64,000 nucleotides of DNA from Seiridium cupressi (lineage: Eukaryota > Ascomycota > Sordariomycetes > Amphisphaeriales > Sporocadaceae). The position numbers and the translations under genes were made by a program. The notes beneath the pieces were generated by a model. It was not told the origin of the DNA, did no database searches, and saw only the letters and a list, made by a program, of their open reading frames with translations. Within the stretch, counting starts at the first letter, position 1; each line of letters starts with the position of its first letter. Below are positions 22,446 through 34,966 of the stretch, in pieces. The stretch is taken from NCBI GenBank assembly GCA_036674765.1, contig JARVKI010000071.1:1-64000 (forward strand), read 5' to 3'.

Positions 22446-25400
22446 ATGGAGCAGCAGCAGCAGCAGCAACCCCAGCCACCAAACCAGCAGCAGCCTCCTG
22501 CTGGCGGTGTGCCCGGCCCAACAGGTCGCCGCCTACACATTGCCCATCGTCGAAGTCCGTCCGAGCTGACGCCTTTGATGAGCATGTTCGCGAACCCTGG
22601 GAGTGAGTACTATCCTACCCCCTTACTCCATACTCGTCCATGTAAATCCCCGGCGTCACGATGCCACGCCACCTCACTTGCTCTCGCCTCACAAGACCTC
22701 TATGCAATGCGCAAGGCTAACCATGTATCTTTCTCTTATAGTGGAGCAGCTTGCTATCCAACAACAGATCGAGCTGTTGCAGCAGCAACAGCAACAGCTA
22801 CAAGCCACGCACCAACAATACATCAATATGGGGATGATGCCACCCGGGCAGATTGCTCCTGGCGGCTTCAATCCCATGCAACAGGGTATGCCCAACATGC
22901 CGCAGCAGGGCTTCCAGTTCCCCAATCAGCTTCAACAGCAGCAGAACGTTCAGCTGGGTGCTCCAAGCCAGCCCATGTCACATCGCCGTAATCAGTCGGC
23001 ACTCCCCAACATGGGGATGGGTCCGCCTCCGGCTCCATCTTCGGGAGCTTCCGGCTCTACCTTTGGTCAGTTCGATAACTCGCAGCCCTCAGGAAGAGAG
23101 AACGCGCCTCGAGGAGGGCGAGGTGGCGGTTCAGGAGGCGGACATCAGCGAAGACACTCTCTAGCTTTGGCCGATGCCAAGAAGGCTGCCGAGATCGCCC
23201 AGCAGAAGCGCACGACTTCGGGCTTCCAATTCCCTGGCCCTGGTGCCTCGGACAACGGTCCTGCTGAAGAACCGAAGCCAGCTGTAACTACGGCCACTGA
23301 TACCCCTATTGCTCAGGGCTCGTCGACTGCTCCCCGAGGCGGCCGCGGTGGTCACGGACGCAGCCAGAGCATGGCAGTCGGCCAGAATGGCCGGGGCCAC
23401 GGTCGCGGTGGTGGCTCTATTTCAGTCAACAACGATGCCGGTCAAGGTGGTGACTTTGCTGGTCGAGGTCGTGGCGGCCACGCCAGGACGGGGTCTCGAA
23501 ATTTTGAAGGCAACTGGCGCAATCAATCCCAGGCCCCGGGCCAGGATCAGTCCGGTGGACAGCAACCTTTCCAACCAGGCCATCGCTCCCGCGCTTCCAT
23601 GAACCAGTCTATCTCGGGGATTGGGAACTTTCAGTACCCTGCTCAGCCCCAGATGGTGCAGGTTCCTGGTCAGATGCCCATGATGCAGATGTACCCTGGC
23701 CAGCTTAACCCCATGCAGCTAAACCAGCTCCAAGCCCTTCAAGCTGCGCAGATGAATGGTCAGCATTTGGTCGGTCTTCAAGGAAGCCAACATGCTCCTC
23801 AGCTTGGTGGCCAGCAAAACCAGCAGCAGCAAAGAAAGACTCTCTTTACCCCTTATCTCCCGCAGGCAACCTTGCCCGCTCTGCTCGGCGATGGACAACT
23901 TGTCTCTGGTATCCTGCGCGTCAACAAGAAGAATCGTAGTGACGCATATGTCTCCACCAGTGACGGCCTTCTCGACGCAGACATTTTTATCTGCGGTAGT
24001 AAGGACCGAAACCGAGCCCTGGAAGGTGATCTCGTCGCGGTCGAACTCCTGGATGTTGATGAAGTCTGGGGCCAGAAGCGTGAAAAGGAGGAGAAGAAGA
24101 AGAGAAAGGACATTACCGACACGCGCTCCGGCTCTACCGCCGGAAACAACCAATCCAACTCTGGCAATGCGGAAGATGCTGGTTCAGGTGAAGGTGGTAT
24201 CCGCCGACGTGGCAGTCTGAGGCAACGGCCGACTCAGAAGAAGAACGACGATGTTGAAGTCGAAGGCCAGAGCTTGCTGCTAGTCGAGGAGGAGGAAATC
24301 AACGACGAGGCCAAGCCGCTTTATGCTGGTCACATTGTCGCCGTAGTTGAGCGCGTGGCTGGTCAAATGTTCTCGGGTACGCTTGGTCTGTTGCGACCCA
24401 GCAGTCAAGCCACGAAGGAGAAGCAGGAAGCTGAGCGGGCTGCCAGAGATGGCGGTCGGCCCCAGGAGAACTCGCGCCACCAAGACAAGCCTAAGATCGT
24501 TTGGTTCAAGCCAACCGATAAGCGAGTACCCCTGATCGCAATTCCCACTGAACAGGCTCCTCGAGACTTTGTTGAGAAGCACCAGGACTACGCAGACCGT
24601 ATCTTTGTTGCCTGTATCAAGCGTTGGCCAATCACCTCCTTGCATCCTTTCGGAACCCTGGTTGAGCAACTTGGCAGAATGGGTGATCTTAAGGTGGAGA
24701 CTGACGCTCTGTTACGCGATAACAATTTCTCCTCTGATGAATTTTCGGAAGCTGTTCTTCGGAGCGTCGGTCTCCAGGACTGGTCCATTGCCAAGGAAGA
24801 AGAGGCTGGCATCAGCGCACGTCGGGATTTCCGAAGCGAGACCACATTTACCCTCGATCTGGCCGGAACTGGAGAGCTGGGAGATGCTGTCCACGTGAAG
24901 ACCGAGTCGGACGGGAAGATTGAGATCGGTATCCACGTTCCTGACATCGCACATTTCGTCAAGGCCAACTCACTGGTCGACCGGGAGGCTAAGAAACGCG
25001 GTACTGCAGTTCACCTCGTGAACCGTACATGTGCATTGCTGCCCCCGCAAATCGCAAATGAAGTTTGCACCTTGACCCCAGGTCAAGATAGATTGACTGT
25101 CAGCGTGGTGTTCCGTGTGAACCCACAAACAGGTGTTGTCGCAGAAGGCGACACATGGATTGGCAGGAGTATTATTAAGAGCTCTGCCAAGCTCTCCCTG
25201 GACCAGATTGACGATGCACTGTCCGGCCAGGCTTCTTTCAAGCACGAGACTGTCCAAGCCAAGGATGTCCAAATTCTCAGCGTGAGTGATATTCAACAGT
25301 CCGACTGAGTAGCAAAAAAACTAATGACACTCTATAGGCTGTTGCCCAGAAGTTCAGAGAGGCTCGACTTGGCTCCGAGGACGAGCCAATCGCGCCCCTA

Positions 25401-26782
25401 AGACTGCTTCATCAGTTAGATGACGAGAATATTCCTATTAAGCATAATCTCTTTGACTCGACCTCTGGCACTGAACTTGTAGAGGAGTTGCTTCACAAGG
25501 TCAACGCTTACGTGGCTCAACGCCTAGCTCAGGGTCTTCCCGAGAAGGCTTTGCTCCGTCGCCAGGGTGGGCCGAATGGACGCCGTCTACAGACATTTGC
25601 GGATCGCATGACGGCTATCGGCTACGACATTGACACTACCAGCAGCGGAACTCTTCAAAACAGCTTGTTCAAGGTCGACGACAATGATATTCGTAAGGGT
25701 ATGGAAACCCTGCTCCTCAAGAGCATGAACCACGCCAAGTATTACATTGCTGGCAAGACGAACCAAGTGCTGTGGCCTCACTATGCTCTGAACCTGCCAC
25801 TATACACCCATTTCACGGCCCCCACTCGCCGCTACGCAGACATTGTTGTACACCGACAGCTTGAGGCTATCCTCTCGGAGGGCCAGGTGGAGTACAGTGA
25901 AGACATTGAAAATTTGGTCAAGACTGTCGAGTCTTGCAACACCAAGAAGGAGTCTGCACAGAATGCTCAAGAGCAGAGCATCCACATTGAGTCGTGCCGA
26001 ATTATGGACAGGAAGCGCCAAGAGGTCAACGGCGATCTCATCAGCGAAGGTATTGTCCTATGCGTCTACGAGTCGGCCTTCGATGTGTTGATCCCCGAAT
26101 GGGGCTTTGAGAAGCGCGTGCACTGTGACCAGCTGCCGCTCAAGAAGGCTGAATTCAGAAAGGAGAAGAGAGTACTCGAGCTGTACTGGGAGAAAGGCGT
26201 CCCCAGTTCAGCGTACGTGCCCGAGGACGAGCGGCCCAAGGCCCATCAGTCGCAGAGAGTCTCCCATGCCGTGGCAGCTGCTAGACAAGCGGAAGAAGCT
26301 GAGAGGGCTAGGAAGGATCGCGAGGAGGCCGCTCGGAAGCAGACCGAGACAGGCACCATCTCTACAGATGACGTCGATGCTCTGTTCGATGATGACGAAG
26401 ATAACATGTCGGACGTCACGGAATCCATGGCTGGTGCATCGCTCGCCGAGCGACCCACTCAGAGCGTTCCTGGCTCGCCAACTCGATCCACATCCAATGC
26501 TGGGGTCCTTCACCGCACTAGATCTGACTCGAAGGTTCCCATGGCCGAGACTGTGGAGACTCGTCTGACCAACAAGGAGAAGTATCTCAAGTTGTTTGCA
26601 TTGAGGGAGGAGGGAGGCGAGTACATCCAAGATGTGACGGAGATGACGAGAGTGCCCATCATCCTGAAGACGGATCTCTCGAAGAGCCCACCGTGAGTAT
26701 ATCCCCGCGCCATGTGCTCAATCTGAGCTAATAAGATTACAGGTGCCTGACTATCCGTTCGCTCAACCCATACGCACTCTAA
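22446..26782 (+). CDS. SSD1: SSD1 translational repressor, RNase II-like pseudonuclease
   Basis: mRNA-binding protein of the RNase II/Dis3 family that restrains translation of cell-wall mRNAs. Four exons, 22446-22602, 22742-25281, 25338-26692 and 26743-26782, give 1363 residues; the last exon encodes only CLTIRSLNPYAL. Residues 1-410 are low-complexity: Gln-rich, then Met/Pro/Gln-rich, with RGG/RGH patches. A cold-shock-type domain starts near 420 (LFTPYLPQATLPALLGDGQLV), and an acidic/basic insert follows. The RNB domain begins near 745 (FRSETTFTLDL, then IEIGIHVPDIAHFVK, DREAKKRGTAVHLVNRTCALLP), with AKYYIAGK and HYALNLPLYTHFTAPTRRYADIVVHRQL later. The catalytic DxDD signature of active members is replaced by GELGDA, so it should not cleave RNA, as known for fungal Ssd1. 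HRRSPSEL near the start resembles Cbk1/NDR docking and phosphorylation sites. Confidence 0.95.
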
Positions 26783-29023
26783 GCCCGCTCGGGGGAGAGG
26801 AATATCTAGGAAAGATAAGCTACGTAATATTTATGCAGCTGAATTAGAGGGGGAGTAGTATTGTCTGTGAGGAGAGAAGTCAGGAGCAGTGTGAGAAAAG
26901 TAAGGTAGATTGTTATTGCCATATAATTAGCCAAAGCGCCAGGATCCGTTTATATCTCTTGTGTTGATTGTCGATAAAGCTTGCCTTTGGACGAACAGGT
27001 GGCAGCGTAGAGCAGATGCCCGTAGCTGAAAGAGAACACAGCCGATGGTCACACAGACTTAAACGATATCATCAGCTTTAATGCCTCAGCTCATTTATGC
27101 ACCGGTAGCAACTATTGTCTCATAAAACTGTATCAATTTCTCTTACATTTTGTCCTGCGTTCTTTCGCTGCTATTGGTTTCTATAAATGAAGTTAAGAAG
27201 CCTTAGCTTATATAATACTGAAGTCGATACATTGTCCCGGCGCAAATACATCAACACATTGGTCACCTTTATTATGCCATGCCAGTATTATTGTCGGCTA
27301 TCATGATCTTAGCGTCATGGATCTCAGTAATTGTTATGATCTTATTCGGGCATCTTTTCCCCTAGGCATCGAGATTGCTTCGAAAGAATCTCGAGAACAC
27401 CCGTACAACATTAGAGACATCGCAGCTACTCCTATCTTAGCCGGAGCTGCGCTCAACGACTAGGCAAAAAACATGCGCTCCAGGCCTCTTTACACTTCAG
27501 AGCTATTCATGGACTGGCATTCTAATTGTTGATACTACCTAGCTGTTGTTCAAGGTGGGTCCCTTGCAGTTGTATAGATGACCCGCTGGATTGGTGGTTG
27601 TATGTATATAATTATCCACCAAGAATCAGGTACCAGGTGTTTTGTATGAGAACTATTGTTACTGGAGGTACATTACGGCCGGTTGCGTTTTGGTTTCTGG
27701 GACTATGGTAGCGTGACTAGGCTCGATGCAAACATGGAATTACTCCCTATGTTGCCTCGAACGGACATCAATTGAGCGATTGATCTTAGATCGGTGTATA
27801 GCCAATCATATGCTCCGACATGCTAAAACATATTAAAACAAGATTTTTAGAAGATTAGCATCATAGGATATAAGGTAAGAGACCTGTTGTTATATATAAA
27901 GAAATTGCGAGAGCGAACGACTGCTAACAATTGCGACGAGGTAGACAAAATGCTTATATGATTATAGATCAACTGTACTTTCCAAAGATTGATACTGTTC
28001 CTGGTATAAGTTATAGAGGAGATTGACTAGCTAATCCGACCGGCCAGAATGCGATGATGCACAAGGAGCATCATGATTACGGAACGGTAAGTTGAGAGAC
28101 GTCCCTAATCATTCGAGTGTACGTACTATTGCCAGAAAGCCCGGTATAAGAAACATACAGCATCCATTGCTCGAGATACAAGGATATGGTTCGCTGAAAA
28201 TCGGAAAGTTCGAATCCAAGAATACCGCGCGTCAATCATACTTAGCGAGTCACAGTACCAGCAAATGGGATGTTTGTCCATGTCGGATCGCATAACAAAG
28301 GTTCTGCAATGGGAAGCCGGTTCAACCGATCTTTCACGTGCCAAGCCGGAAGGAGGTCGATCCTGGCGCATCAAACGTGACACACGCAAGCCAGGGGGTT
28401 TTCTCCGAAGAGCTCACTCCTGATTGTTTGACAAATTTGCGTCATTGCTTCTTGCTGGGAAAAGGATGTGCTGTTTAACCGGTTTTTCATAGTCAGTCTG
28501 ACAGTCACAATTGAAGCATAGGAATCGGGATCAGTATAGAGATTGTTTTTCGGTTTTGTTGTGGTCCTCGGGGCTACCTATTAGCCTCTATCCTCCTATT
28601 CAATGGGTATCACTAAGCCACCAAGCTAGTTTTTTGCTCTGCTTCTAACAAAAGAAAGCCATCTTCCCTCTCCTTCCTCCTTCTCTCTGATCGAGTCCGG
28701 GGCTCTAGGCCTCTCGCCACTTTGACAACAATAGAATAAACAAAATGTAGTAAGAGTAATACTAGTATATACAGATATCAAGAAGTGAAGCAACCAGATC
28801 TCGATGGGTTTCTGTGTTGCGGACATTGAAACATAACAGCCGTTGTATCTATTATCAATCTAAAACTGGTGGTACTATACGAGCTACCGACCAGTTCCAG
28901 ACCGGTGCTGTTTGCTTCCCGCCTCCTCCCTTTCACCCCGTTCATCAAGCCATCGCTAGCCTGGAATGAGGAGATGAACACGTGGTAGGTCTTGAACCAG
29001 GAAGACCACGCCCGTAGCGTCGC
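26783..29023. other. Intergenic stretch between convergent genes
   Basis: About 2.2 kb downstream of SSD1 and of the Rds1-like gene. Moderately AT-rich with only short, stop-rich frames. No recognisable domain, RNA gene or repeat was found. Confidence 0.5.
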
Positions 29024-30043
29024 CTATAGAGACAACACAGAGGGTCCAGCGACAATGATGCTGTCGGAGATGGCACCGCTGGCCGGCGCTGCGTTTGTAA
29101 GGGTCATGTAGGTGATACCGGCCAAGTTCTGGGGAAGCTGGCATCCACCGGCCTGAGTAAAAGGCGAGAAGGCGGTGCCGCCGGGTGCGTTGGCGTTGGT
29201 GAAGCCGCAGAATTGGGCTCCGGCGGCAGCAGTGCTCTGGACCTGGATAGCAGTGCCGGCAGCGAGGACAGCCGGGGCGGCGGGGGCAGCAGTAGTCATG
29301 GTCAGAGTCGGGAAGGCGGTCAGGGCAAGGTTCGAGCCGGCCGGGCAAGACTGGATGAAAGGCGCGGCAAGTGAGAAGACGGCCTTGGGTCCGAGGGGCG
29401 TATCGAAAGCCTGAGGCACGGCAGTGGTGCCGGCGGCGGCGCGGATGAAGGTCTGGTGACGTGACTCGACGGTCAGGATAGATCCGGCGGCTGCTAGGAT
29501 CTTGGCATCAGCCAGAATGGGAGCAGCGCCGAGGTAGGCCGAGACACCGACGTTCTCCAGAACACTGGCGGTGGCCACCATGGACTTGGCGTCGGTGAAG
29601 CCAAAGTTGTAAGTGCAAGGCTGGACGGGCTGGACGCCGGCCTGGGCGACGGCGCTCTGGAGGAACTGCACATGTGACTGCTCCGTCTGGCCAATGTTCT
29701 TCAGGTCGACGATCTGCTGTTGGTTCAGACCGAGGGCGGCGAACTGGGCATCGGGGAACATGGCGAAACCCTGCTGGTAGAAGGAAGTCTCGAGCCATTC
29801 TAATGTAAGGGCGCTAAAGTCGAATGAGTAAGCTGTTCCCATACACGGATGAAGTCTGAAGGCGACTTACAATTGTAGAACGTCCACATCGGTGAGGCCC
29901 AGTGCTTGTTCGGCGGGTGTCTGGCGCTTCATGACGTTGAAGATCTCTTCTTGCGTCTTGGTGAACCTGGGCTGAGCTGGGAGGGCACTGGCGACACCGG
30001 CCACGGCGGCCAGCACACTTGCAATCTTCATGATGGAAGGCAT
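29024..30043 (-). CDS. Secreted Rds1-like ferritin-fold protein
   Basis: Exons 29871-30043 and 29024-29813 join in phase 2 over a 57-base GTAAGT...TAG intron and give 320 residues. The join creates DVLQFALTLEWLETSFYQQG, the first helix of the fungal ferritin-like (Ferritin_2) family to which stress-induced Rds1 belongs. A signal peptide is visible (MPSIMKIASVLAAVAGVASA), with a second ATG at 30031 as alternative start. Helical segments carry Glu and His (EWLE, QTEQSHVQFL, SILTVESRHQTF), the arrangement that could bind metal. The C-terminal half is Ala/Thr/Pro-rich with conserved Cys. Catalytic activity is unproven for the family. Family confidence is high; role is inference (stress or cell-wall associated). 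Confidence 0.82.
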
Positions 30044-33040
30044 ATTTTCCGGGATAGAATTAGATGTTCTTGAAGTAGTTTCTCTTGGTGAACCAAAGCG
30101 GGGTGTACAACGACAGTCGAGCTGATGGCTGAGTAGAAAGAGCGATTTGTGACGAAAGCAAGACTAGCTTGGCTGTTCTATAAAAGGTCCCACAGGGTAA
30201 TTACAAGAAGGTTAATTAGTTCTGAATGAAAGTATGGACGAAAGTCGTTGATCCCTCGAAGCAGGCCAGCGCTTTTTGGTTTATTCGGAGTTGGACACGA
30301 TGGAGAGGGGTGAGGAGATAGAAGGCTAAAAAGCTGGATGGAGGAGAGGAAACGCCGGCAATAAAGACCATGTGCCAAGACAATACGGAGTGGTCGAGGG
30401 CGATATCCAAGAGGCTAATGCGGATCACGGAAAGAAGGGCGGCCGGCCACAGCAGGACCATGCATGTCCATCAGCGTCTCCTCGTCCCGTCTTCCCTCTC
30501 GGATCTGGCCTGATGGAGCTGGAAAGCCAGCGTCCCTCGTTGCAGTCATGGTCTGCCCAGATGCTTCCGAGCCCGAGGGTCCAAGGGGTTACCAGGAACA
30601 GATCCGTGGGAGGGGGATGATGGCATCGGCAGCTGGGCCAATCTGCAGACAGAAGGGTCAGCGGCAGCCAATGAGAGGAGGGCAGCAGGTCGAAAACGGA
30701 GAGGGAAACGAAACAAAGTTGACAATAAGCTTCAGGCCAGCCAATGGGAAGGGCGCGCGCAACTAAGCTTACAAGGGAAGTTGGGACGAAGCTGGGCCTT
30801 GGCAGGGCCCGAACCACGGGCAGGGCTAAACCGGACTGGGGGGGGGCCCATAGCGGACCAGTGGGAGTGGGCAGGGCCCGAGCCTGCTGAGGGGCCTACT
30901 GCCTCAGATGCCGTTTCAGCGGCGAACCCCCGCCCGGCGCATAAGCGAGATCTCACACAACGGACGGACTGCAGCCCGACCATCTGAAACCGAGACCTCA
31001 CTATGCCGGCCCTCATAACCTCAGCAGCTTCCTCACGCAATCCCGCCGCGAAAGACCTGTGCTCGTGTTAGCACGGGCCTGTCCCATAGCGAAGACGGCC
31101 AAATGCCAGAGGACGTTTATGTATACCCTCTACCCGGACCCGTTTCTGAGCCTCGTCCAATCAGTGGTGATTTTGACGAGACCTCCTGCGCTGCCCAGCT
31201 CCTCAGAGCCCGGCATTTCACCTCCTGTGGCTGCAATCACATGGTCCTAATTGGCCTTTTCACGAAGATCCCCCCTCCCCAAGAATAGAAAGGGCAGCAA
31301 CTCGACACTGAAGAAACACAATGTAATTTCCCCCCCCCCTTCCCCCTTGTTCTTGGCGAATGAAATGACAGGATTGCCATGGCAGTTCGCCTTCTGGGCT
31401 GCACAGCGCGGCCTGCAAAGAAACGTCCAATCTCTTCTCTCTGGAGGATTTGCAACCTGCACAGCAGGCCACTCGAGTTGCATACATCATTGAAGAAAGC
31501 ATTGCACGGACTATCTGCCTCGCCGCTAGCCCCCAACGAGTGTTTCTAGAACTGGCGCGGGAGTGTATATCCAAATGGCTAAACTAGCGGGCCTTACACG
31601 TGGGTGATGGCTTCACACATGCATTTTCCTGCCCGTCACTACGACGCGCCGCCAAACCCCGAACGGACATTGAGGGCTCCGTGCTTGTTCCAAACATCAC
31701 AAACGTGGGAAGCCCACGGTACCAACGGCCGGACGACCTGGCCAATCGCTTTTATCCTTCCTTGGACGTTGGTCTGCCGGCCCCACCCTTGCTACACTTG
31801 TCAGCAGCTTCCCCGATCAAGCCTCATCCAACGTTTCTGCAACTCTCCCGTGCGTATGCTTAAAGCACTCGACTCCACTTGAGCCTCAAGTGGGTTTGAG
31901 TCGGCCTCGCAAAGGGAATCATGCCGCCTGAGGCCAGGCCGGCTACCGAACAAGCTCATCGGCGACGATCTTCCCTTTCTCTCCCACGGCCCGCTTCCTG
32001 GCAAGTCTCACTCGCAAAGTGCTTCGTTATCATCTCATAACATCGTCAGCTGCTCCTTCGGATTGCCCAATGCCATGCTGTTTGGTGGGTTACATAGTAG
32101 TGGGAAGGATTAACCGAATTTGTAACCACAAAGTCAACAGGACCTCACCCCCTCGGAATGACGCCTTCAATGGAATGATTCAAGTTCATTGCGTTTTACA
32201 AGTGCCGCGTTTTACACCATGTCAACGACATTCAGCCGGAATTGACGGACACCTAACACGGCAAAACGCAAACTTGCTCATCCCGATCCTGGTCTGAGCA
32301 CGAGTATAGGCACAGAGACCCGCTATTCCATTGCAATTTTCGGCGAATGTGATCTCGCAGTTTTGCCCATGCATACAAGACGCACTTCCAAAAGAACACA
32401 TTACATAATTCAACATCGTTTCATGACCACGGTTTGTTCATGGATCAGTCGCTGTACTAACTGTATCTGTAGTACAAGTTGATGTGGCTTTCTTCCACAG
32501 AAATTGACATGGAGCGTAGGTACCTCCGCTCGCGCATCAGCGTATGCTCTGATGGACCGGTTGGCTCGTGTCACGAGATTACATGGGTGCTCTTCTGTCT
32601 GTTCCGTCAGCCAAAGAAGCTAAGTGTAGGTAGGCAATGATCAAAACATGCCCAAATCACCATATCTAATACTCCTATATGGTGGCACCGTCCGAATAAT
32701 CTGGTATAATCATTATACGTAGCGTGGTTGGGGGTGAGGGGAGGAAGAGAAAAGAAAAAAAAAAAAAAAAAAAAAGCCTTTGGAATCAGAAACTGCCATC
32801 CGATCTGAGATTTTAGTATAGTATGGTGGTCCAAAACGCTTACTAGATCTTGTGCCGAGAAGAAGTTGATATTGTAGGTAGATAGAAAGACAACTGCTTC
32901 AATGAACTGCGTGGAAGACGGCGCCAGACTTGATAAGACTTGTGCCTGTATGTAGGGACCTTTGGGGAAGGAGATAACCGATACCTACAGAAGCAAAAGC
33001 TGTGGTAAAATAGCTCATGAAGATACTCCTTCCGTGCTAT
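30044..33040. other. 3 kb stretch without a recognised gene
   Basis: Promoter side of the Rds1-like gene followed by gene-free DNA. A G-rich patch near 30790-30910 repeats the word GGGCAGGGCCCGA. A 19-base A tract lies at about 32755-32775. Open frames over 60 codons have no recognisable content. Confidence 0.5.
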
Positions 33041-33044
33041 AAAT

Positions 33045-34650
33045 TCAATGAAAATGCTCTCCCAGAAAACAGGGGCGGTCTGCTCCGCTAGGAACTTGTT
33101 GCAGTGTCGCTGCCGTTACGCCATTGCGTACTCGAATTAGGTGGTGAATGATGTTGTTCTTTACAACGTAGACAGTCAAACAACTCCAATAATCTCGCCA
33201 CAAACTGCCCCGCTGAAAACATGGGCGGCTCCGGGAGGATTTCTGCGCATCCTGCATGGCTATTTCTGCCCCAAGATATATGTGGTCCATATAAGCCGGA
33301 GTTTTGTTTCCTCGCTCGAGGAGAGGGGCGCACATTTCCAGCTGGTATACTCCCCCGAATCTAGCGCAAGTATGGCATTTCCACGACGCAGCCCATTAGG
33401 AAGTATTAGCTCTCGCCGTAACCTGCCATATTCAGGATGGCCACGCTTGTCCAGAATAGAGAATAAGATCCCAATAAGGACCGAATCTCGGTGAGTTGGA
33501 CAGAAGTCTTCGTTGGCGCCAAGTTGCAGAATGAGTCCACTCCACTCGAATGATATGGTAGAATCCAGTGGTTCTGTGAGATAGCCTGTTGATGATTTTT
33601 GGATGTGAGATATTGCCTCATGTTCCGAGAACTGGAGCGGAAAAGCCAGGGCGATTTGACCAGAAAGTCCTTGACAGTCTGATGCATAAGCTGAACGACA
33701 GAGCCGTCAGAAATCTCCCCCGTTCTGTCATTAAGTATGACTATTCTTAGACGACGGCATGACCTCTACCAATGAACCACATATCCCTGTTGTAATGTGA
33801 TGGAGGTCAGTCCACTACAATACCTAGGGTCAGCCATTCCTCCTTCGAGTATGCTTGGAAAATTACCGGGAATCGAGCTCATACGTCAATGGCAGAAATA
33901 CTCATTCAAAAAGTGGGACACTCCCAGAAGTAGGCTATAAAGGGCATAACATAATTCCGAAAATTGCTTACTGATCGAATGGCTATGCGCCGGTCTTCAA
34001 TTGAAAAGGGTCCCGAGCTCTCCTGTGGGATATTGGCCTCCTCATTCGAGACTGCTAACGCATCCCAGAGCTCCTCGACGGTAAATTTCTGCAGATGACT
34101 TGCAACTTTAATCCACATGAGCGCGGTCCGGGCTATGTTCAAGACTGGCTCTGCGGCAAAGTCTGTGACCATCTGGCCATAAAATTCGTAGATGTTCAGT
34201 GGAAGATCATTGACACAACTTTTTTATCATGTCAACCGTCACAATTATTTTGTACTCGGCTGATTCCTGGACAAGGATAACCCGAACGATTACGCCATCG
34301 GCTTTCGCTAGGATCAAGTCCTTGACCACGTCTAACGGCGAGTATACTCCAGTGGCCTCATGTCTGCTCTCTCACCCTCTTTTTAATTGTTCTAGTACCG
34401 GATGAGCCATTCGTTTCATTTTTGCGTGGGATCTGACCGCGGGTGTTATGGGAGAGCTTTCGCGGCGGTCGGTCCGCTCTCCACGCAACATTATAGTCTG
34501 CAGCTTGTCGAGCCCATCGTCCACCACGTCCACCACGTCCACCACGTCCAGGCGGTTTTCCTGTTGTAAATTGATCCTTTTCGACTTCCACGATAGCCTT
34601 TCCAACTCATCGATGGGTCGACTCAGAAATATGACCTTCATCCTAAAGCT
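33045..34650 (-). pseudogene. Broken NACHT-domain (fungal NLR-type) gene
   Basis: Minus-strand fragments in order match a STAND/NACHT protein but are separated by stops and frame changes. 34372-34641 gives MKVIFLSRPIDELERL, the lKvlitSRP strand of NACHT ATPases. 33906-34172 gives ALMWIKVASHLQKFTVEELWDALAVS, like the post-NACHT winged-helix segment (usually AxRPLTVEELRxALAV), followed by FSIEDRR. 33406-33687 starts MHQTVKDFLV, the conserved HQSVKDFL motif. Further fragments to 33045 could be repeat-domain remains. The Walker A region upstream is not recognisable. Intact relatives act in non-self recognition and heterokaryon incompatibility; this copy cannot make a full protein. Confidence 0.7.
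34523..34552. repeat. Three tandem CCACCACGT units in the NACHT relic
   Basis: The 9-base unit CCACGTCCA repeats three times in tandem, encoding repeated Val-Asp-Val on the minus strand within the decayed NACHT frame. Probably slippage expansion. Confidence 0.7.
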
Positions 34651-34966
34651 CTAGTCCTGCAGAAGTGACTCGGCAAGCAACACCATTCTGTCGTCATGTG
34701 ACTTGGCTGTGGCACATCCTAAAGCGGTCGGAAGACTTCGCGGCAAGGGCAAGAATGTCACGCCCTGCGGCTGCTGTGTTACAGATTCACTCCGTCGATA
34801 TTGGCTTTCGATCACAGCAGCTAGAGCTTAAGAAGAAAAACCGAACGTTTCAAATACCATTGATAATGCAATGAGGATTGTCATAGGCCTCTACCCGGTT
34901 TCACGCCACACTCTCACGATTCCGTCTATGTTACCACTGTCCACGTATACACTTGTACCTGTCGCC

